Shown: positions 14,815-23,470, counted from the first letter of the stretch. The stretch is DNA of 43,429 nt from Aestuariicoccus sp032586235 (GCF_032586235.1 NZ_JAWHTD010000034.1:1-43429), one strand, 5' to 3'. The notes: a model not told the origin generated them from the sequence alone. Made by a program: numbers and translations.

Positions 14815-16578
14815 ATGCTTTCCATGCAAGACATCGACCGTCACGACACCGACATCCTGATCCTAGGGACCGGGGGCGCGGGGCTTTTCGCCGCGCTGCA
14901 CGCCAGGCAAACGGCGCCCGAGGGCACCAGGATCACCATCGCGGTCAAGGGGCTGATCGGCAAATGCGGCTGCACCCGGATGGTGCAAGGCGGCTATAAC
15001 GTGTCGCTGGGTCCGGGCGACAGCGTCAAGCGGCATTTCATGGACACGATCAACGGCGGCAAGTGGCTGCCGAACCAGGACATGGCCTGGCGGCTCTGCG
15101 AACTGGCGGTCGAGCGGGTGCGCGAGCTGGAAAACGAGGTCGGCTGCTTTTTCGACCGCAACCCGGACGGAACGCTGCACCACAAGGCCTTTGCCGGGCA
15201 GACCGCCGACCGGACGGTGCACAAGGGCGACCTGACCGGCATCGAGATCATCAACCGCCTGATGGAAAAGGTGCTGGCCAGCGGTGTCGAAAAGCTGCAG
15301 GAGCATCGCGCGGTCGGGCTGATCCCCACGCGGGACGGCAGCGCGCTGGCGGGCGTGCTGATGATCGACATGCGCACCGGGCGCTTTCGCTTCGTGCGCG
15401 CCAGGACGGTGCTGATGGCGACGGGCGGCGGGCCGACGATGTACCGCTACCACACGCCGTCGGGCGACAAGACGATGGACGGGCTGGCCATGGCGCTGCG
15501 CGCGGGCCTGCCGCTGCGCGACATGGAGATGGTGCAGTTCCATCCCACCGGGCTTTTGGCCGGGGATCACACGCGGATGACCGGCACGGTGCTGGAGGAG
15601 GGGCTGCGCGGGGCCGGAGGGCAATTGCTGAACCACGCCGGGCACCGGTTCATGTTCGAATATGACGGCAAGGGCGAGCGTGCCACCCGCGACGTGGTCA
15701 GCCGCGGCATCTATGCCGAGATGCGCAAGAACAACAATCCCGACCAGCAGGGCGTCTTCATCTCGATGGCGCATCTGGGGCCCGACAATGTCCGCCAGAA
15801 GTTCAAGGGCATGGTCAAGCGCTGCGCCGATTGTGGTTTCGACCTTGCGGGCGGTCTGGTCGAGGTGGTGCCGACCGCGCATTACTTCATGGGCGGCGTT
15901 GTGGTCGATGTGGATACGCGCACCGCTTTGGAGGGCCTCTACGTGGCCGGCGAGGATGCGGGCGGCGCGCATGGCTCGAACCGGCTGGGCGGCAACGGGG
16001 TGGCCAACTCGACCGTCTATGGCGGCGTCGCGGGCGACACGATGGGGCAGGATATCCGCAAGATGGGCGCTTTGCGCGATCCCGATGAGACCGTGCTCGA
16101 GGCCGAGCTCGCCCGCGCCTGCCATCCGCTGACGCGGACGCCGGACCTGGTGCAGCCGCTGCGGCGCGAATTGCAGGACGCCATGTGGGATCACGTGGGC
16201 GTCATGCGCACCGCCGAGGGCATAACCGCGGGGCTGGGCCGCATCGCCGAGATTTCCGACCGGCTGATGGAGATCGGCGTCGCGCCGGACAACCTCGCCT
16301 TCAACCTGACCTGGCACGACTGGCTGAACCTGCGCTCGCTCTGCGACGTGTCCGAGGTCATCGCCCACGCGGCGCTGGCGCGCGACAATTCCCGCGGCGC
16401 GCATTACCGCGAGGATTTCCCCGACGCCGGCGCGCTGGAGGACAGCTATTTCACCGTGGTCCGTCAGGACGGCGGCACGGTGACCACCGAACGCCAGCCC
16501 GTGGAATTCACCATCGTGCGCCCGGGCGAAACAGTCCTTCCCGCAAACGAACCCGAAACACTGGTGGCGGCGCAATGA
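14815..16578 (+). CDS. Flavoprotein subunit of a succinate dehydrogenase/fumarate reductase-like complex (no FAD-linking His)
   Basis: The catalytic subunit, 587 residues, should exchange electrons between a dicarboxylate and FAD at the cytosolic face. The FAD-binding GTGGAG is at 18-23. Substrate residues are conserved: His243 (FHPTG), Glu261-Glu262 and Arg265 (LEEGLRG), Arg292 or Arg297, His356 (PTAHYFMGG) and Arg390 (GSNRLGGNG). In canonical SdhA/FrdA the FAD is bound to a His in the SHT-x3-QGG motif. Here the same position is Cys53 (CGCTRMVQGG), so FAD is probably not covalently bound, as in L-aspartate oxidase. The enzyme may act on an analogue of succinate or fumarate. Two nearby ATGs (14815 and 14824) are both possible starts. 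Confidence 0.88.
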   Translation: MLSMQDIDRHDTDILILGTGGAGLFAALHARQTAPEGTRITIAVKGLIGKCGCTRMVQGGYNVSLGPGDSVKRHFMDTINGGKWLPNQDMAWRLCELAVERVRELENEVGCFFDRNPDGTLHHKAFAGQTADRTVHKGDLTGIEIINRLMEKVLASGVEKLQEHRAVGLIPTRDGSALAGVLMIDMRTGRFRFVRARTVLMATGGGPTMYRYHTPSGDKTMDGLAMALRAGLPLRDMEMVQFHPTGLLAGDHTRMTGTVLEEGLRGAGGQLLNHAGHRFMFEYDGKGERATRDVVSRGIYAEMRKNNNPDQQGVFISMAHLGPDNVRQKFKGMVKRCADCGFDLAGGLVEVVPTAHYFMGGVVVDVDTRTALEGLYVAGEDAGGAHGSNRLGGNGVANSTVYGGVAGDTMGQDIRKMGALRDPDETVLEAELARACHPLTRTPDLVQPLRRELQDAMWDHVGVMRTAEGITAGLGRIAEISDRLMEIGVAPDNLAFNLTWHDWLNLRSLCDVSEVIAHAALARDNSRGAHYREDFPDAGALEDSYFTVVRQDGGTVTTERQPVEFTIVRPGETVLPANEPETLVAAQ

Positions 16579-16895
16579 TGGAATGGGTCTTGGGCATCCT
16601 CGGCTCTGTGGGCGTTGCATTCGTAACGGCACAGATCACCACCCGCCAGCATCTCCAGAAGCTGCGAGAAGAGCGCAAGTTCGACTATTCGGTCGGGGCC
16701 GCCATCGAACATCTGCTCAGCAACCCCAACTACAAGAAACGCTCGCTGAAGAAGATCAAGCACCATTCGCAGGGCTTTTCGGACGACGATGAATTGCGGC
16801 AGGCCCTTGTGCGCGCAGGCGCCGTGTCGTTCGGGGGCGAGGGCGAAGAAGAGATGTGGGGCCTGATCAAACGCAACATGGAGGATATCAAATGA
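16575..16895 (+). CDS. Small single-span membrane protein embedded in the operon, unknown function
   Basis: A 106-residue protein. One N-terminal transmembrane helix (about 3-20, EWVLGILGSVGVAFVTAQI) is followed by a charged cytosolic part: basic around 28-70 (KLREERK, NYKKRSLKKIKHH), then acidic (GFSDDDELRQ, GGEGEEEM). No family recognised. Its ATG overlaps the flavoprotein stop (ATGA), and the next gene's ATG overlaps its stop, so it is translated with both enzymes. It might tether the soluble hydro-lyase to the membrane complex or stabilise assembly; that is inference. Confidence 0.7.
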   Translation: MMEWVLGILGSVGVAFVTAQITTRQHLQKLREERKFDYSVGAAIEHLLSNPNYKKRSLKKIKHHSQGFSDDDELRQALVRAGAVSFGGEGEEEMWGLIKRNMEDIK

Positions 16896-17848
16896 TCCCC
16901 CTTTCCCTCATCCACGACACCGCCCGGACACTGATGGACAAGGCGGCCATCGAGATCCCCGAGGATTACCTCGACGGGCTCAAGAAGGCTGCCGAGACCG
17001 AGGACGGCGATTTGTCGTCCTTCGTGCTGCAGGCGATGCTCGACAATTACGAGGCGGCCAAGGAAGACCGCCGCGCCATGTGCGGCGACACCGGCGTGCC
17101 GCGCTGGTTCGTCAAGCTGGGCAACGACGCGCGCGTCGAGGGGGGCATGTGCGCGCTGGAAACCGCGCTGCGCCGCGCCACGGCCGAGGCGACGGATGGC
17201 GTCCCGCTGCGCCCCAACCGGGTGCATCCGCTCTGGCGGACGGATCACAACAACAACGTCGGCATCGGCGCGCCCGAGATCGAGTACGGCTATGAGCCCG
17301 AGGGCGACTGGATCGACCTCATCACCTTGCACAAGGGCGGGCTTTTCGGCACCGATTACCGGATGCTCTTTCCCTCGGACGGGATCCAGGGGATCAAGCG
17401 GTTCTATCTCGACAGCCTGATGGCCTTTGGCAAGCGCGGGCTGGCCTGCCAGCCGGCGATCATCGGCATCGGGCTGGGCGGGTCCAAGGATATCTGCATG
17501 ACGCTGGGCAAGCGCGCCTCGACCCTGCGGGTGGTTGGCTCGCGCAACTCCGACCCGCGCATCGCGGAACTGGAGGACGAATTCAAAGAGCTCGGCAATT
17601 CCATCGGCATGGGGGCCATGGGCTTTGTCGGCAAGAACATGGTGATCGATTGCAATATCGAGGTGGGCTATTGCCACACCGGGGGCATGCCCATGTCGGT
17701 CCATGCCTTTTGCCTGTCCTCGCGCCGGGCGGTGGCGCGGCTCTGGCCCGACGGGCGTGTCGAATACCGCACCGATCCCGACTGGTTCACGCCCTATCAG
17801 CGCCGCGAAACCGTGGACTGGACCCCGATGCAGGAGGCCGCCGAATGA
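16892..17848 (+). CDS. Fe-S hydro-lyase alpha subunit, class I fumarase/L-tartrate dehydratase type
   Basis: A 318-residue subunit of a heterodimeric 4Fe-4S hydro-lyase, which adds or removes water at a dicarboxylate. Likely cluster ligands are Cys64 (MCGDTGVPRWFVK), Cys186 (GLACQPAIIGIGLGG) and Cys274 (HAFCLSSRRA), matching the three-Cys pattern of TtdA and class I fumarases. GGAGGATATCAA precedes the ATG at 16892, which overlaps the previous stop. The beta subunit overlaps its end. Fumarase, tartrate dehydratase and mesaconase share this fold, so the substrate is open. The coupling to a dehydrogenase complex suggests it hydrates that complex's unsaturated product. Confidence 0.87.
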   Translation: MIPLSLIHDTARTLMDKAAIEIPEDYLDGLKKAAETEDGDLSSFVLQAMLDNYEAAKEDRRAMCGDTGVPRWFVKLGNDARVEGGMCALETALRRATAEATDGVPLRPNRVHPLWRTDHNNNVGIGAPEIEYGYEPEGDWIDLITLHKGGLFGTDYRMLFPSDGIQGIKRFYLDSLMAFGKRGLACQPAIIGIGLGGSKDICMTLGKRASTLRVVGSRNSDPRIAELEDEFKELGNSIGMGAMGFVGKNMVIDCNIEVGYCHTGGMPMSVHAFCLSSRRAVARLWPDGRVEYRTDPDWFTPYQRRETVDWTPMQEAAE

Positions 17849-18510
17849 AACCGCGCGAGGTCCGCCTTTCGACGACACCCACGGACGAGGATATCGCACA
17901 GCTCCGGCTGGGCGACATCGTCTATCTCGACGGGCTGATGTATACGGCGCGCGAGGGCGTCTACATGCGCGCGCTCGAAGAGCGCGCCAACATCCCTATG
18001 GAGCTGCCGCGCGATTCTGCGGCGAATTTCCACTGCTCGCCCGCGGCGACGATCCGGTCGGACGGGTCCTTCGACATGGGCGCGGTTACGGCGACCGCCT
18101 CGTTCCGCTTTGCAAAATGGCTGCCCGAATGGATGGCCAAGACCGGCGCGAAGCTGATCATCGGCAAGGGCGGCATGACCTCCCGCGACTACAAGCAGTA
18201 TTTCGTGCCCAACGGCGCGGTTTACCTCTCGACCGTGGGCTACGGCACCGGGGCGCTGCTGGGGCGCGGGGTCGAGAATGTCGAGGCGGTGCACTGGCAT
18301 CAGGAGCTGGGTCTGGCGCAGGCGATGTGGGTGATCAAGTGCAACCGCATGGGGCCTTTCATCGTCGCCTCGAACCTGGACGGCGAATGCCTCTTCGAGC
18401 GGGAAAACGCCAAGATCGCGGGCAATATAGAGCGGCTTTACGAAGGCACGCGCCCCGCCGTCCTGCGCCGTTACGGCGAAACCGACGACCGCAGCGACGA
18501 GGTGATCTGA
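17845..18510 (+). CDS. Fe-S hydro-lyase beta subunit, class I fumarase/L-tartrate dehydratase type
   Basis: A 221-residue partner of the alpha subunit. LRLGDIVYLDGLMYTAREGVY (about 15-35) and the conserved IGKGGMTSRDYKQYF (about 107-121) are family landmarks, with the Lys of GKGG expected in the active site. Members usually carry a GPTT-x2-R-M substrate motif; here the corresponding stretch reads SPAATIRSDG (about 62-71), keeping the Arg but losing the Thr residues. That could change specificity. It overlaps the alpha gene (ATGA) and the next gene starts directly after its stop. Confidence 0.85.
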   Translation: MKPREVRLSTTPTDEDIAQLRLGDIVYLDGLMYTAREGVYMRALEERANIPMELPRDSAANFHCSPAATIRSDGSFDMGAVTATASFRFAKWLPEWMAKTGAKLIIGKGGMTSRDYKQYFVPNGAVYLSTVGYGTGALLGRGVENVEAVHWHQELGLAQAMWVIKCNRMGPFIVASNLDGECLFERENAKIAGNIERLYEGTRPAVLRRYGETDDRSDEVI

Positions 18511-19620
18511 ATGGCCAGCGTGACCGACATCTTCCGCAACAACCCCGGCAAGCCCAAGACCGTGGATGGCGTTTACTCTGAACAGGAGGTGCGGCTGGCC
18601 AACCGCAACTCGGGCATCATTCTGGAAACCTTGCGGCACGACGTGACGCCGACGGGGGCGCATTACCTGCTGACGCATTTCGACGTACCCGCGCTGGATG
18701 AGGGCAGCCACCGGCTGACCTTCGGCGGCGGGTTCGAGCAGCCTTTCGATCTGAGCCTCGACGACATCCGCGCCCTGCCGCAGGTGACCATGCCCGTGAC
18801 GCTGGAATGCGCGGGCAACGGGCGCGCGCGCGTCTCGCCCCGGTCCCATTCCATGCCCTGGAGCGTCGAGGCGGTGGGCACCTCGGAATGGACCGGCACG
18901 CCGCTGCGGCCCCTGATCGAAAGGGCGCGCCCGGCGCAAGGCACGGTCGATATCGTCTTCACCGGCGCCGACGAGGGTTTCGACAACGGCGTGCGGCACT
19001 TCTTCGGGCGTAGCCTGACGCTGGATCTGATCGCGGATCTGGATGTGCTGCTGGTTCATGCGATGAACGGCCAGCCGCTCTTGCCGCAGCACGGCGCGCC
19101 TTTGCGCATCGTCGTGCCGGGGTGGTACGGTATGGCGTCGGTCAAATGGCTGTCGCGGATCGAGGCGATCGACACGCCCTATCAGGGGTTCCAGCAGGTC
19201 CAGACCTACCGCTACCGCGACCACCCGGAGGACGAGGGGCGGCCCGTAACCGCGATCCGGGTCAAGTCGCTGATGATCCCGCCGGGCATCCCCGACTGGC
19301 TGACCCGGACGCGGCAGGTCGAACCGGGGTCCGTTGAGATCACCGGGCGCGCCTGGGCCGGCAAGGTGCCCATCGCGCGGGTGGAATTCGGAGATGGCGA
19401 CACCTGGCAAGAGGCGCAGCTCACCCCCGGCAGCGGCCCCTACGCCTGGTCGAAATGGTCGGTCACCTGGCAGGCGACGCCGGGCGAGCATCTGCTGCGC
19501 TGCCGCGCCACCGATGCCGAGGGCAACACCCAGCCGCTGGAACAGCGCTGGGACGCCTCAGGCTTTGGCAACAACGCGGCGCATTGCGTCGCGGTATTCG
19601 TCCCGGCAGAGCCTGCATGA
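18511..19620 (+). CDS. Sulfite-oxidase-family molybdopterin enzyme, cytosolic
   Basis: A 369-residue protein with a molybdopterin-binding domain and a C-terminal immunoglobulin-like dimerisation domain, the layout of the sulfite oxidase family. The Cys in LECAGNGRARVSP (about residue 97) is the expected molybdenum ligand. GWYGMASVKWLSRIE (about 206-220) is the other family block. The Ig-like part, IPPGIPDWL to GNNAAHC, follows. There is no signal peptide, twin-arginine motif or heme domain, so it should act in the cytosol with a separate acceptor. The substrate may be sulfite or another oxo-acceptor; the call is to family only. It begins directly after the hydro-lyase stop. Confidence 0.8.
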   Translation: MASVTDIFRNNPGKPKTVDGVYSEQEVRLANRNSGIILETLRHDVTPTGAHYLLTHFDVPALDEGSHRLTFGGGFEQPFDLSLDDIRALPQVTMPVTLECAGNGRARVSPRSHSMPWSVEAVGTSEWTGTPLRPLIERARPAQGTVDIVFTGADEGFDNGVRHFFGRSLTLDLIADLDVLLVHAMNGQPLLPQHGAPLRIVVPGWYGMASVKWLSRIEAIDTPYQGFQQVQTYRYRDHPEDEGRPVTAIRVKSLMIPPGIPDWLTRTRQVEPGSVEITGRAWAGKVPIARVEFGDGDTWQEAQLTPGSGPYAWSKWSVTWQATPGEHLLRCRATDAEGNTQPLEQRWDASGFGNNAAHCVAVFVPAEPA

Positions 19621-21179
19621 GAGGTGCCGACGCGCTGGTGCGCACGCTCGAGGCCGAGGGCACCGACACAGTCTTTACGCTGAGCGGCAATCAGATCATG
19701 CCGGTCTTCGACGCCTGTCTCGGGACGCGGGTCAGTCTGGTGCACACCCGCCACGAGGCGGCGGCGGGCTTCATGGCCGAGGGCCACGCGCAGATCACCG
19801 GACGTGTCGGCGTGGCACTTGTGACCGCCGGGGCTGGGCTGGGCAATGCGATCTCGCCGCTTTTGACCGCGCGCGCCTCGCAGACGCCGCTTTTGCTGAT
19901 GTCGGGGGATAGCCCCGTCGCGAAGGACGGGCAGGGCGCGTTTCAAGAGATGGACCAGATCGCGCTGACCGCGCCGGTGACCAAGCTTTCGCGCCGCATC
20001 ACCGATCCCGCGATGATCGAGGCAGAGCTGCGGGCGGCCATCGACACGGCGATGTCCGGCCAGCCGGGGCCGGTGCATCTGTCGCTTCCCGCCGATGTGC
20101 TGGAGGCCGAGGTCGGGCCTCTTGCGGGCCGCGCCGCACCGCCCGAGCCGGCGCTGCCGGATGCAGGCGTGATCCTTTCGGCGCTTCAGTCCGCGCAAAA
20201 GCCTTTGATCCTTCTTGGCCCCGAACTCAACGCCACGCGCGCAGCGCTGGATTTCGCGTCTCTCGGCATTCCGGCCATCGCGATGGAAAGCCCGCGCGGC
20301 GTGAACGACCCGGGCCTCGGGCGCTTTGGCCATGCCTGGGCGCAGGCGGACCTTGTGGTGGCCTTGGGAAAACCGGTGGATTTCACCTTGCGGTTCGGGG
20401 CTGCCGAGGTCTGGCCCGCCGCGCGCTGGATCACGGTCCACGGCGATCCGGACGAGGCTGCGCGGGCCGAGCGGAACCTTGGAAGGCGGGTGACCGCCCT
20501 GCACGCCGCGCCGCGCCCGATGGCGCGGGCGTTGCTGGCGGGCGCCATGTCCGATCTGGCCCGTCCGACCTGGCTGGCCGAGGTCACGGGGCTTTGCGCC
20601 GCGCGGTCCGAGACCCCGGTAGCGGGGCCGAAGATCGACTCCGCCCGGCTTTGCACCGCCGTTCAGGCGCTGGTTCACGGTGCCCGCGACCCGATTTTTG
20701 TCAGCGACGGCGGCGAGATCGGGCAATGGGCGCAGGCGCTGATCCATGCCCCGCGGCGCATCGTCAACGGTGTCTCGGGGGCCATCGGCGGCGGGCTCTG
20801 CTATGCCATCGGGGCCAAGGCCGCAGCACCTGGATCGGACGTGATCGCGGTGATGGGCGACGGAACCGCAGGCTTTCACCTGCCCGAATTCGAAACGGCT
20901 GTGCGCGAGGACCTGCCCTTCGTCGCCGTAATCGGCAACGACCACGCCTGGAACGCCGAGCATGAATTGCAGCGCCGCAAATTCGGCGCGGACCGGATGC
21001 ACGGCTGCACCCTGTCGGGCGCGCGCTACGATCAGGCGGTCGCCGCGCTGGGCGGCTTCGGCGCGCATGTGACCCGGCAGGACGAGCTTGCCGACGCCCT
21101 GTCAGAGGCCCTGCGGTCGGGCAGGCCCGCCTGCGTCAATGTCGAGATCGAGGGGCTGCCCGCGCCGACGCCGGGCTAA
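19617..21179 (+). CDS. Thiamine-diphosphate-dependent enzyme, acetolactate-synthase-like, substrate unknown
   Basis: A 520-residue protein with the three-domain layout of the acetolactate synthase/decarboxylase family. The catalytic Glu47 (HTRHEAAAGFMAEG) lies in the first domain. The C-terminal domain has the ThDP/Mg motif GDGTAGFHLPEFETAV, ending in GNDHAWNAEHE. The central domain lacks an obvious FAD site. Such enzymes cleave or ligate 2-oxo acids, for example benzoylformate, sulfopyruvate or oxalyl-CoA; none is a clear match. Its ATG overlaps the molybdoenzyme stop, making it the last of eight rightward genes. Its own stop overlaps the convergent GST stop by 3 bases. Confidence 0.8.
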   Translation: MRGADALVRTLEAEGTDTVFTLSGNQIMPVFDACLGTRVSLVHTRHEAAAGFMAEGHAQITGRVGVALVTAGAGLGNAISPLLTARASQTPLLLMSGDSPVAKDGQGAFQEMDQIALTAPVTKLSRRITDPAMIEAELRAAIDTAMSGQPGPVHLSLPADVLEAEVGPLAGRAAPPEPALPDAGVILSALQSAQKPLILLGPELNATRAALDFASLGIPAIAMESPRGVNDPGLGRFGHAWAQADLVVALGKPVDFTLRFGAAEVWPAARWITVHGDPDEAARAERNLGRRVTALHAAPRPMARALLAGAMSDLARPTWLAEVTGLCAARSETPVAGPKIDSARLCTAVQALVHGARDPIFVSDGGEIGQWAQALIHAPRRIVNGVSGAIGGGLCYAIGAKAAAPGSDVIAVMGDGTAGFHLPEFETAVREDLPFVAVIGNDHAWNAEHELQRRKFGADRMHGCTLSGARYDQAVAALGGFGAHVTRQDELADALSEALRSGRPACVNVEIEGLPAPTPG

Positions 21180-21793
21180 AGCCCATGGGCGGCCAGAACG
21201 GCCCTGGTCGCGTCGCGTCCCAGCATCGCCTCGTGGTGGCGCGCGAGCTTGGGATAGCCGTCGAGTGCCACGCCAGAGGCCGCCATCCAGCGCGGCACCA
21301 GAAAGACGTAAGGGTCGCAGATCGAATAGCGCTCGCCCAGGACCCAGGGACCCTTGAGGTAATGCGCCTCGATCAGGGCCGCGCACTCGGCCAGATTGGC
21401 GGCGACCTTGTCTTTCATCCCCTCGATGGTCGCCGGATCGTCGGACCAGCGCGCGCCGCGCTGCTTGTGCGCAAAGGCGACATGGACGGTGGCGCAGATA
21501 TAGGCGTTGATTTCCTGTGCCTTGGCGCGGTCGAAAGGTCCCTCCGGCAGCAGGCCACGGTCGGCAAAGCGCTCGCCCAGATACCACAGGATCGCGGGGT
21601 TTTCGGTGACGACCCCCTCGGGCGTTTCCAGCGCCGGGACCCGGCCCTTGGGGTTGATGCTCAGGTAATCGGGCGCAAGATGCGCGCCCTTGGCGATCGG
21701 TTTCTCGACCGTCTCGTAGTCAGCGCCAATCTCGTCGAGCAGGATATGCGGCGCGAGCGCCGAACTGGACTTGGAATAGTAAAGCGTAAGCAT
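21176..21793 (-). CDS. Glutathione S-transferase family protein
   Basis: A 205-residue protein with an N-terminal thioredoxin-fold domain (LTLYYSKSSSALAPHILLDE, with the catalytic Ser in the SSALAPH region). The cis-Pro/ESNAIL-like block is NPKGRVPALETPEGVVTENPAILWYL. An alpha-helical C-terminal domain follows. It resembles beta-class bacterial GSTs, although those carry a Cys here and this has Ser. Such enzymes conjugate or transfer glutathione, or cleave ethers and isomerise. The ATG at 21793 starts at the family N-terminus; a longer frame from 21859 adds unrelated residues. It ends a leftward LysR-TSUP-GST run. Confidence 0.82.
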   Translation of the reverse strand: MLTLYYSKSSSALAPHILLDEIGADYETVEKPIAKGAHLAPDYLSINPKGRVPALETPEGVVTENPAILWYLGERFADRGLLPEGPFDRAKAQEINAYICATVHVAFAHKQRGARWSDDPATIEGMKDKVAANLAECAALIEAHYLKGPWVLGERYSICDPYVFLVPRWMAASGVALDGYPKLARHHEAMLGRDATRAVLAAHGL

Positions 21794-21812
21794 GGCGGCC
21801 TCCTTTGCCGTG

Positions 21813-22562
21813 TCAGAACAGGCCCAGGTCGCGGGCCAGAATACCAAGCCCCAGCGCAAGGCACAGGATGATCAGCGTGCGGCGGAACTGGTCGTCGCTG
21901 ACCCGGCGGAACGCGAAAATCCCAAGTTGCACGGCCAGCAGACCCGCCGGAAGCGCCACCGCGAAGGCGGCCCAGGTCGCCGCGTCGAAGGCGCCGTTCC
22001 AGGCCAGCATCGCCACCGTGGTCGACAGGATGACGACGTTGAAGGGCTGCAGGACCGCACGGGTCTCGTGCTTGGGCCAGGGGCGCATCGACAGCCAGAT
22101 GGCCGGCGGCGCCCCCGAAAGCGAGGCAAGCCCGCCCAGGATCCCGCCCGCCAGCCCAACGGTGGCGTCGGTCTTGGGCGTGCGCCGGTCAAAGCGCGGC
22201 AGCGCCCGGCGAAAGCCGAAATAACCGCCGTAGAAGATCAGAAACCCAGCCACCACCAGCCGCAGCGTCCCGGCATCCACATAGCGCAGCAGCGAAATGC
22301 CGATGGGCACGCCGATCAGCCCGGGGACGATGAACCGCATAAGCCGCGCGGTGTTGGCGAAAATCTCGCGCCGGACGACGAACAAGCCCTGCAGCCCGAT
22401 CAGCGCCGACATCAGCGCGACGATGGCCACGGCCGATTTCGGCTCTAGCACGGTCAGAAAGAAACCGAGCGCGAAAAGCGCGGTTCCGGTCCCGGCAAAG
22501 CCGTTGATGAACCCACCAGCCAGCCCGCCGAGGATCAGGTAGAGGATCGTTTCGCTGGTCAT
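21813..22562 (-). CDS. TSUP (TauE/SafE) family membrane exporter
   Basis: A 249-residue membrane protein with about eight transmembrane helices in two halves. The N-terminal GGLAGGFINGFAGTGTALFALG and the later GLAGGILGGLASLSGAPP carry the paired TSUP sequence repeats. Members export sulfite, sulfonates or other organic anions, or are uncharacterised. Its ATG overlaps the LysR stop (ATGA) and the GST start follows after 19 bases, so the three form one leftward operon. Sulfite export would fit the neighbouring molybdoenzyme, but the family is too broad for a firm claim. Confidence 0.82.
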   Translation of the reverse strand: MTSETILYLILGGLAGGFINGFAGTGTALFALGFFLTVLEPKSAVAIVALMSALIGLQGLFVVRREIFANTARLMRFIVPGLIGVPIGISLLRYVDAGTLRLVVAGFLIFYGGYFGFRRALPRFDRRTPKTDATVGLAGGILGGLASLSGAPPAIWLSMRPWPKHETRAVLQPFNVVILSTTVAMLAWNGAFDAATWAAFAVALPAGLLAVQLGIFAFRRVSDDQFRRTLIILCLALGLGILARDLGLF

Positions 22563-23449
22563 TCGGGCATCGCGCCCCCGGTGCCTGCGGCGTCTCTCAG
22601 CGCCTGCTCGATCTCTGCCAGGATCCGCGCCTTGGGTGTGTCGGACTTGAATGCCAGCCCCAGGTGCCGGACCGGCGCGGCGGGGCCCAGATCGAGCCAC
22701 TTCAGCGGCAGCGAATGCGCCGGCGCGACACAGCTCTGCGGCACGATCGACACGCCCAGATCCGCATGCACCATGCTCGCGATGGCGTCTAGGTTGTCGA
22801 GCTCCATGGTCTCGCTCACGCGCAGTTTCCGTTCCTGCACCCAACTTTCGATCTGGGTGCCCACGACCGCGTCGCGGTTGAACCGGATGAAGGGCCGGGT
22901 GGCCAGCAATTCCAGCGGATCGTCGCAGGCCGTCTCGGCCGAGGCGATCAGGCGCAGCGGTTCGGTGGCGATGTGGCGGAACTCCAGGTTCTCCGGCAGA
23001 ACCACAGGTTTCGTCATGACCGCCGCATCGAGCTGGTCGCGTTTGAGCGCCGACACCAGCGGGCCGGTCAGGCCGGGCCGGATGCTGAGGCGCAGCGCGG
23101 GGCAGGTGCGTTTCAGCAAGGTCATTGCCCGCGGCATCAGCCCGGTCAGCGTGGTGGGCACCGCGCCCAGCGACACCTCGCCCGCCAAAGTCGTCTCGTC
23201 CAGGATCGAGGGCACCATGTTGTCATAGCCGCGCAGCACCTCGCGCGCCTTGGCGACCAGCGCGCGGCCCGTGGCGTTGAGCGTGGGTGTCCGGGTGCTG
23301 CGGTCGAAGAGCGTCAGCTCCAGCTCGGCCTCGAGCGCGCGCATCTGCTGGCTGACCGCCGCATGGGTCAGGCAAACCGCATCGGCTGCATCGCTGAAGG
23401 TCCTGTGTTCGGCGACGGCGACGAGCGTTCTGAGATGCTTGATGGACAT
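22559..23449 (-). CDS. LysR-type transcriptional regulator
   Basis: A 296-residue regulator. The N-terminal winged helix-turn-helix (about 1-60, LRTLVAVAEHRTFSDAADAVCLTHAAVSQQMRALE) is followed by a periplasmic-binding-protein-like sensor domain. It lies between the two rightward operons and divergent from tctC. A T-N11-A palindrome lies 22 bases beyond its start. It probably controls the transporter operon, and possibly the dehydrogenase/hydro-lyase operon, in response to the imported carboxylate or a metabolite. It also leads the TSUP-GST operon, so autoregulation would affect these too. Confidence 0.87.
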   Translation of the reverse strand: MSIKHLRTLVAVAEHRTFSDAADAVCLTHAAVSQQMRALEAELELTLFDRSTRTPTLNATGRALVAKAREVLRGYDNMVPSILDETTLAGEVSLGAVPTTLTGLMPRAMTLLKRTCPALRLSIRPGLTGPLVSALKRDQLDAAVMTKPVVLPENLEFRHIATEPLRLIASAETACDDPLELLATRPFIRFNRDAVVGTQIESWVQERKLRVSETMELDNLDAIASMVHADLGVSIVPQSCVAPAHSLPLKWLDLGPAAPVRHLGLAFKSDTPKARILAEIEQALRDAAGTGGAMPE

Positions 23450-23470
23450 CAGCCCCTTTAGGGAAAGGAG

